Positions 59,284 through 64,000 of a stretch of DNA of 64,000 bases are shown here, in pieces. The notes under the pieces were generated by a model. That model searched no databases. It was not told where the DNA came from and saw only the letters and a list, made by a program, of their open reading frames with translations. How positions within the stretch are numbered: the first letter of the stretch is position 1; each line of letters opens with the position of its first letter. This DNA is from Trema orientale. Lineage: Eukaryota; Streptophyta; Magnoliopsida; Rosales; Cannabaceae. Where the stretch lies: contig JXTC01000071.1 of the NCBI GenBank assembly GCA_002914845.1, forward strand, positions 314,363 through 378,362, read 5' to 3'. Made by a program: the position numbers and the translations under genes.

Positions 59284-60400
59284 TCAGCTCGTCCTCGTCG
59301 ACCAAAAATTCAAGAAGCTTTTTAACTGGTCCAGTCTTTTCCCATCCTCGTTTGAACGAGGGTCCAAATTCTCGTCAAGAGGCCCCAAGCTGCATATCGC
59401 AGCTCGAGCATGGGGACCTTGTTGCTTATCTTCTTGGCAGTTTGGATAACTTGCCGTAGTATTTACGAGCTTCTTGTTATTCGTCTCGCAGACCACCTAC
59501 TCCTTGAGGGGTTGGAAATTTTATTGTGAGGTGTAAATCAAAATGACAACTCGTAGAGTGAAAGTCTTCTCAAGATCACACGTTGAAAGTGATTGAATAA
59601 TTGACCACTAAAAGGTCAAACATGATGGTCATACTCTGATGGTGAGAGCTAATTGAATCACTTCCAAAGGCTGGACACTATCTCCAGCAAAGCTATAAAG
59701 CTTCACTGTCATTAGCCTTAAGTGTTGTGTGCTCAGTCTCATTTTCTGTAGAACACTTAAAGAAAGGATATCTGTCAAGCTTCCATTATCAATGAGAGTT
59801 CGGTGGACCAACATATCGCTAATCTGCACTGTTACGTCCAAGGGGTCATTGTGAGGGTATTGCCTTTTGTGAGAATCCTCTTTTGTAAAGATGATCGGTT
59901 CGCTCTCTACAAATTCTTTTTGAGGGATAGTCCTCAAGGTGAAAAATAGTGGCTAGAGGAGCTTATTTAGATTCACATGCATACCTCTTCTGGCTCGAAC
60001 GCGATTCTCCTCTAATGTGTGGCTTTCCAAAAATCGTCTGTATCTCACCCAAGTTATTGAGACCGTGGTTAATTTCTTTGTCCTTCCCTGTCCTTTTTCT
60101 ATGTGTAGCCTCTCCAATGTTAGTATCTCTCTAAGTATCCTTGTTGAATCGGCTCTTTGATCTCATATTTCAAATTGAAGCAGTCATTAGTGTCGTAAAC
60201 GTAGTCACGATAGAACCGACAGTACTTGCTTTGAACTTTCCTTCCACATTTATCTTTGAAAATAGGTGGTGGCCACCAATAGGGAGCTTTATCCTATGTA
60301 GCAAGTGATATTTGTTCTCTGTTGTCACTGAGCTTCGTATAGTAGGAAAACTTTAGAGTATGGAGGTACCTTTTCTCGTCAGAGAAGTTTTTATTACTAC
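59284..60400 (-). pseudogene. Ty3/Gypsy gag-protease fragment
   Basis: On minus, from right to left: a zinc-knuckle-like end of gag (KYCRFYRDYVYDTNDCFNLK, IKEPIQQGYLERY; about 60250-60140), then the retropepsin region 59937-59629 (EPIIFTKEDSHKRQYPHNDP, then RTLIDNGSLTDILSLSVLQK, with the catalytic Asp in DNGS). A later linker piece follows (59496-59284, ENLDPRSNEDGKRL). Stops and frame changes throughout; reverse transcriptase and integrase are absent. The right side is cut by the CACTA-like end at 60408. Confidence 0.75.
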
Positions 60401-60407
60401 TACAAAA

Positions 60408-60735
60408 ATGTGATTTCACGTCACTTTTTGGTGACGTTTATTACATATCACATTGCTAGCCAGAGCGACGTGTATATGAGGTCCATATTAAATCCTGGAT
60501 TGCGTCACAAAAAAATAACGTCATAGACATACGATGTCATCAAAAAAAGCGACGTCGTAGGTCTATAATGTCACCAGAAAAGTGACGCGGTAGACCTATA
60601 AGATCGCTTTTTTGGTGAAGTCGTATGTCTACTACGTCACTTTTTTAGTGACATCGTATATCTACCATGTCACTTTTTGGTGATGTTATAGACGTACGGC
60701 GTTGCTTTTTTGGTGACGTGAAAATTTTTTCAGGG
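60408..60735. mobile_element. CACTA-like terminal and subterminal repeat array
   Basis: Begins ACTACTACAAAAATG, close to CACTA ends (CACTACTACAAAAA). It is followed by about eight repeats of GTCACTTTTTTGGTGACGT and inverse forms, spaced about 40 bases, often with TAGGTCTA or TAGACCTA between them. Near-palindromes such as TAGGTCTATAATGTCACC..GGTAGACCTA result. The opposite end was not found in the window. Confidence 0.5.
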
Positions 60736-63700
60736 GTTTTCTCAATTAAAATTTCTGCAAATCTCCTAGATTTCATTTACAGAAACAGAAATACAAACAT
60801 CATTAAAAATATCCAAGTAGCATCGGAGCCACGTACATATCAGTACCAAAATATGTAATATAAGTCTAGTAACAAAACTACTAATAGCCTAATAGCAAAG
60901 TCTTAGAATTAAATTTAAAGCTGTATCTCCTTAAAAAAAATCTAAAATTACATCAACCTAGCTAGGTAGCAAGTCACATAATCTATAAGATATCCTCACG
61001 TAATATGTCGAAAGCGAAAGGATAACTTTATCAAGTGAGAGAATCTAAAAGCTCAACAATTCACTCTTCACGAACTGTATTTATCTCTTCCTTCCCGTTG
61101 AAAGTGTATCTATAGAACTATACATTCAAAGAATAATTTTGTTAGAATATATTTTTTTTGAAATGTGCAAGATTTTATAGTGTATACGTACTTTGTAGTA
61201 AGAAATGATCGAACGTTAGCTTGTTCAATAATTTTACTTATATATTTTACATGCATAGAAACTACATTCTACATTTGATGGTTGTCTAGGACACTACATA
61301 GAAATAAAGAGAGTACATATATAATACGCTAAAATGAGTAATCTATAGTCTAGAAATATAGGACAATTTTATTGTGTTTACCTTGAGATGCTTATAATTA
61401 AATGGGACTATTTGGTTTATATGCTCTTGATACTTTAGAGTCATTATACAGTTGGAATATCGTTTTGATTAATATCCATGAAATAGAATACACATAATAC
61501 TCTTAGTTTATCCAAAAAAATATTTAACAATAATTAACTATCCAAAAAAGACTTACCGTATCATTGTGTGGCCAATTTTCTCATGTATGTCCAAGTTCAA
61601 AGGATTTAGAAATAAATGTATTCATTCAGGGATAAATGAGAAGTAACATAATGTTTACTAATTACTTAATCATTAACAAAGATCATAAATAAGTTACTAA
61701 GGACAATAAAAATAACAATTGATCCATCGATATCCATTTTCTATCCGTTCCAATCAATATAGGAAAAATAAAACATAAATTAAAACTAATAAATATCAAA
61801 TACTTCCTAAATTTAATACTATTTAGATTTAGATTTCAACTTTGAAAAAAAAAAAAAAAAGGTCGGAGTTTCCCCTATTTATATAAGTCCTACCAAAGAT
61901 TACTTTCACAATCAACAATTAAAACAACATCAATACAAAAAATCACACGTATTTCATCCTTATATAAGTGCGGCACACAATTTCCCAGAATCTAATTTTC
62001 TCTGCATCATATTTACGAAATCGGAACATAAATAGATATACATATATTTCTTTTGTTAAGAAAATTAGTTTGAGAATGTACCTTAAGTTATCATAAGCTT
62101 CTTCAGTGAGCTTGTACTAATTATGGACAATAACAATCTTCAACAAATTCTAAATACCTATCTTAAACTAGAAAAAAAATAAAAAAATAAAAAAATAAAA
62201 ATCAATCAAATAGTAAAAGCAAGCCATTATTATAGTCCAAAGGTAGAAAAAAGAGAAAAACAACATCTACCTACTCATAAGAACTGTAAAATTTAATTTT
62301 GAAAAATATTAAAGGTAATAGAAAAACAAAATATAGATATAAATACCAATAAAAACAAAGTTTAGAATAATTACCTCAAAAGATTGCCAAAATTTGTACA
62401 AATCACCAAATGATTAACCTAAATTTCAACTATACCAAAGAAACAATATCATATACTGAATTTTATATCTTTTTTTCTTTTAAGTTTAAGAAACAAAACC
62501 AACATATTACAAAAATATAAAATTCAAAATGTAAACTATAAAAAAAAATACAAATGAAAAAAAAAACATGCAAATATACATATATACATACTAAGGTGAA
62601 ATGTTCTAAAAATCCGAAATATAGAAAGCAAAAAAAATCTATAGGAAGTACTTACACATTCAATATAATGATGAGCACAAATATCAGTATACAACAAGAA
62701 ATTGTGCACATTAGTAAATTTCAAATGATGCAAATATTTCCATGATCAGTAAATATTATACTTTTTATGTTTACGGCGTCCATCAGTGAGCCTCTGCCAC
62801 ATAAAATCTTCAAATGATAATTAAATGATACAATTTTAAGGGTAAAAGTCTAATCTTATGCTTAATAATGGTTTCTCTACTTATATGGAAATAACAAAAT
62901 TAAAACTCCTTACGTACTGCCTCTATATGAATATTTATATATATAGCTGCATGATATAATAATATTCTATTATTCTGTATATACTCACTACAACAAAGTC
63001 AAAGTCAGTGTGGTTGTTGTCATCGATTAGCAATTTGGATTTTTGAAATGATATTAATTAATTAAGATGTTTCAGGTAGCGGAGTCTACTAATAATTAGT
63101 CTGTGTGATCACTTGACCAGAGAGAGATTGTTGAGTGTAAAGGTGATCAAATATATATATACTTACGATTTATAATATCTAATTAGGCCTTAGTGTGGTA
63201 TTACATAAAGCGAGTGATTCTGATAATTAGTTAGCTAATAGCAAGGTGGAGCTTCAGTTGAGTCTGGCCAAATTAGAAGAAAAAAGTACACTTTGTCTTG
63301 AATGTAAAAACTAGCTTTGTTGTCCTTCACTTTTTGTTTCAATTCTTATATATATAGCCAGAAAGCTGATAAGATTTCAACCCGAACATAAGGCTCTAAT
63401 TTTCTACTAACTATTATACTAGTAAACAACTAAACATACTACAAATTAAATGAAATTAAAAAGATAAATGTGATAAATTAAATCGTACCTTGAATTGAGC
63501 TTTAAGAGTTGGAAGTGGAGACTATAAAATATAATTATTAATTATTATGATTAGTAAATTGTAATTAGATAATATAATTAGAGAGAAAAAGAAAAAATTG
63601 AGAATATAACTAGAGAGACAGAATGAGAAAAAAAGAGAGTATTTGTAAACTTGTAAATGTGAAAAAAGAGTAGGAGATCAGTAAGGTATTTATAGTATAG

Positions 63701-64000
63701 GAAAATGTTTCTTTTTTTTTAATATTTTAAAACATAAAGGTCTCAATACTAATATTACCGTTGGTGCAGAGTGAACAAAGGCCCAGAAATTCTAGGCTAA
63801 AAATAAAAGAAAATCAAGCTGGACTGGGTCGACCCAAGCGGACCGCCTTATCAGGCCGACCGAGATTCTCAGGACTAACCTAACCATAGAGATAGGACCA
63901 AACCGACCCATTAGGCGCAGCCAATTCCAAGAATTAGAAGCCTTTTGCACAATTTGCTTCTGATCTCGATAAAGCTACTCAGAATCAATTGGCAAGAGGT
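60736..64000. other. No gene seen; AT-rich
   Basis: Only short frames with no recognisable domain. It may include the interior of the CACTA-like element. The final 250 bases (63750-64000) are less AT-rich, with GGTCGACCC, GGCCGACCGAGATTCTC and similar, and could be the start of an LTR continuing past the window. Confidence 0.4.

Noticed and set aside
62985..63000. CACTACAACAAAG as the other CACTA terminus
   Set aside because: It is in the same orientation as the end at 60408, so it cannot be its partner; no subterminal repeats adjoin.

Overview
This window is nuclear DNA of a flowering plant, most likely a eudicot. It is AT-rich and has spliced genes with GT..AG introns for plant families (tandem Agenet, CCT-motif, SKIP19/FBL23-like F-box). 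It also holds almost every class of plant transposon: Copia and Gypsy LTR elements, solo LTRs, L1-type LINEs, a tRNA-derived SINE, hAT, MULE, Harbinger-type MITEs and a CACTA-like end. Nothing in it points to a particular species. There are two assembly gaps: 10 N at 5381-5390 and 301 N at 36734-37034.

Region by region. 1-11.3 kb holds the 3' part of an Agenet-domain gene on the plus strand: five exons, with the 5' end outside the window. Its introns are swollen by two sense-strand LINEs (263-859 and 4707-6608). The second sits inside an old LTR retrotransposon (3353-8143). 11.9-18.8 kb is a minus-strand hAT transposase pseudogene cut in two by a young Copia element (12853-17892). 19.3-22.8 kb is a MULE-like remnant: a broken MuDR-type N-terminal region with a poly-Asp tract, amid dense short tandem and inverted repeats. 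22.8-38.2 kb has no supported host gene. It holds LTR debris, a Copia gag fragment (31.0-33.3 kb), a GC-richer island (29.56-29.99 kb), a Harbinger-like MITE and two copies of one SINE family.

38.8-43.4 kb holds a four-exon CCT-motif gene on the plus strand, with a MITE in intron 1 and an array of AATAAA-bearing repeats just past its stop. 43.7-45.3 kb has a tandem duplication split by a solo LTR, followed by a LINE RNase H scrap. 47.06-48.69 kb is a short F-box/LRR gene, probably degenerate. 50.3-54.65 kb is a broken LINE. 54.97-56.46 kb is a second four-exon CCT-motif gene on the minus strand, with an overlapping upstream ORF. Beyond it lie a hAT MITE (56941-57643), a solo LTR (58380-59203), a minus-strand Gypsy gag/protease fragment and a CACTA-like repeat array. 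The last 3.2 kb are featureless AT-rich DNA.

The likely functional host genes are the Agenet gene and the two CCT genes; the F-box gene is doubtful. The two CCT genes come from different branches of one family and split their CCT motif at the same place, but they do not form an operon-like system. I see no clearly new molecular system. The most informative features are the dated insertion order, a Copia element whose only disablements are eight base-substitution stop codons (all explicable as transitions), the overlapping upstream ORF of the second CCT gene, and the repeat array behind the first CCT gene.
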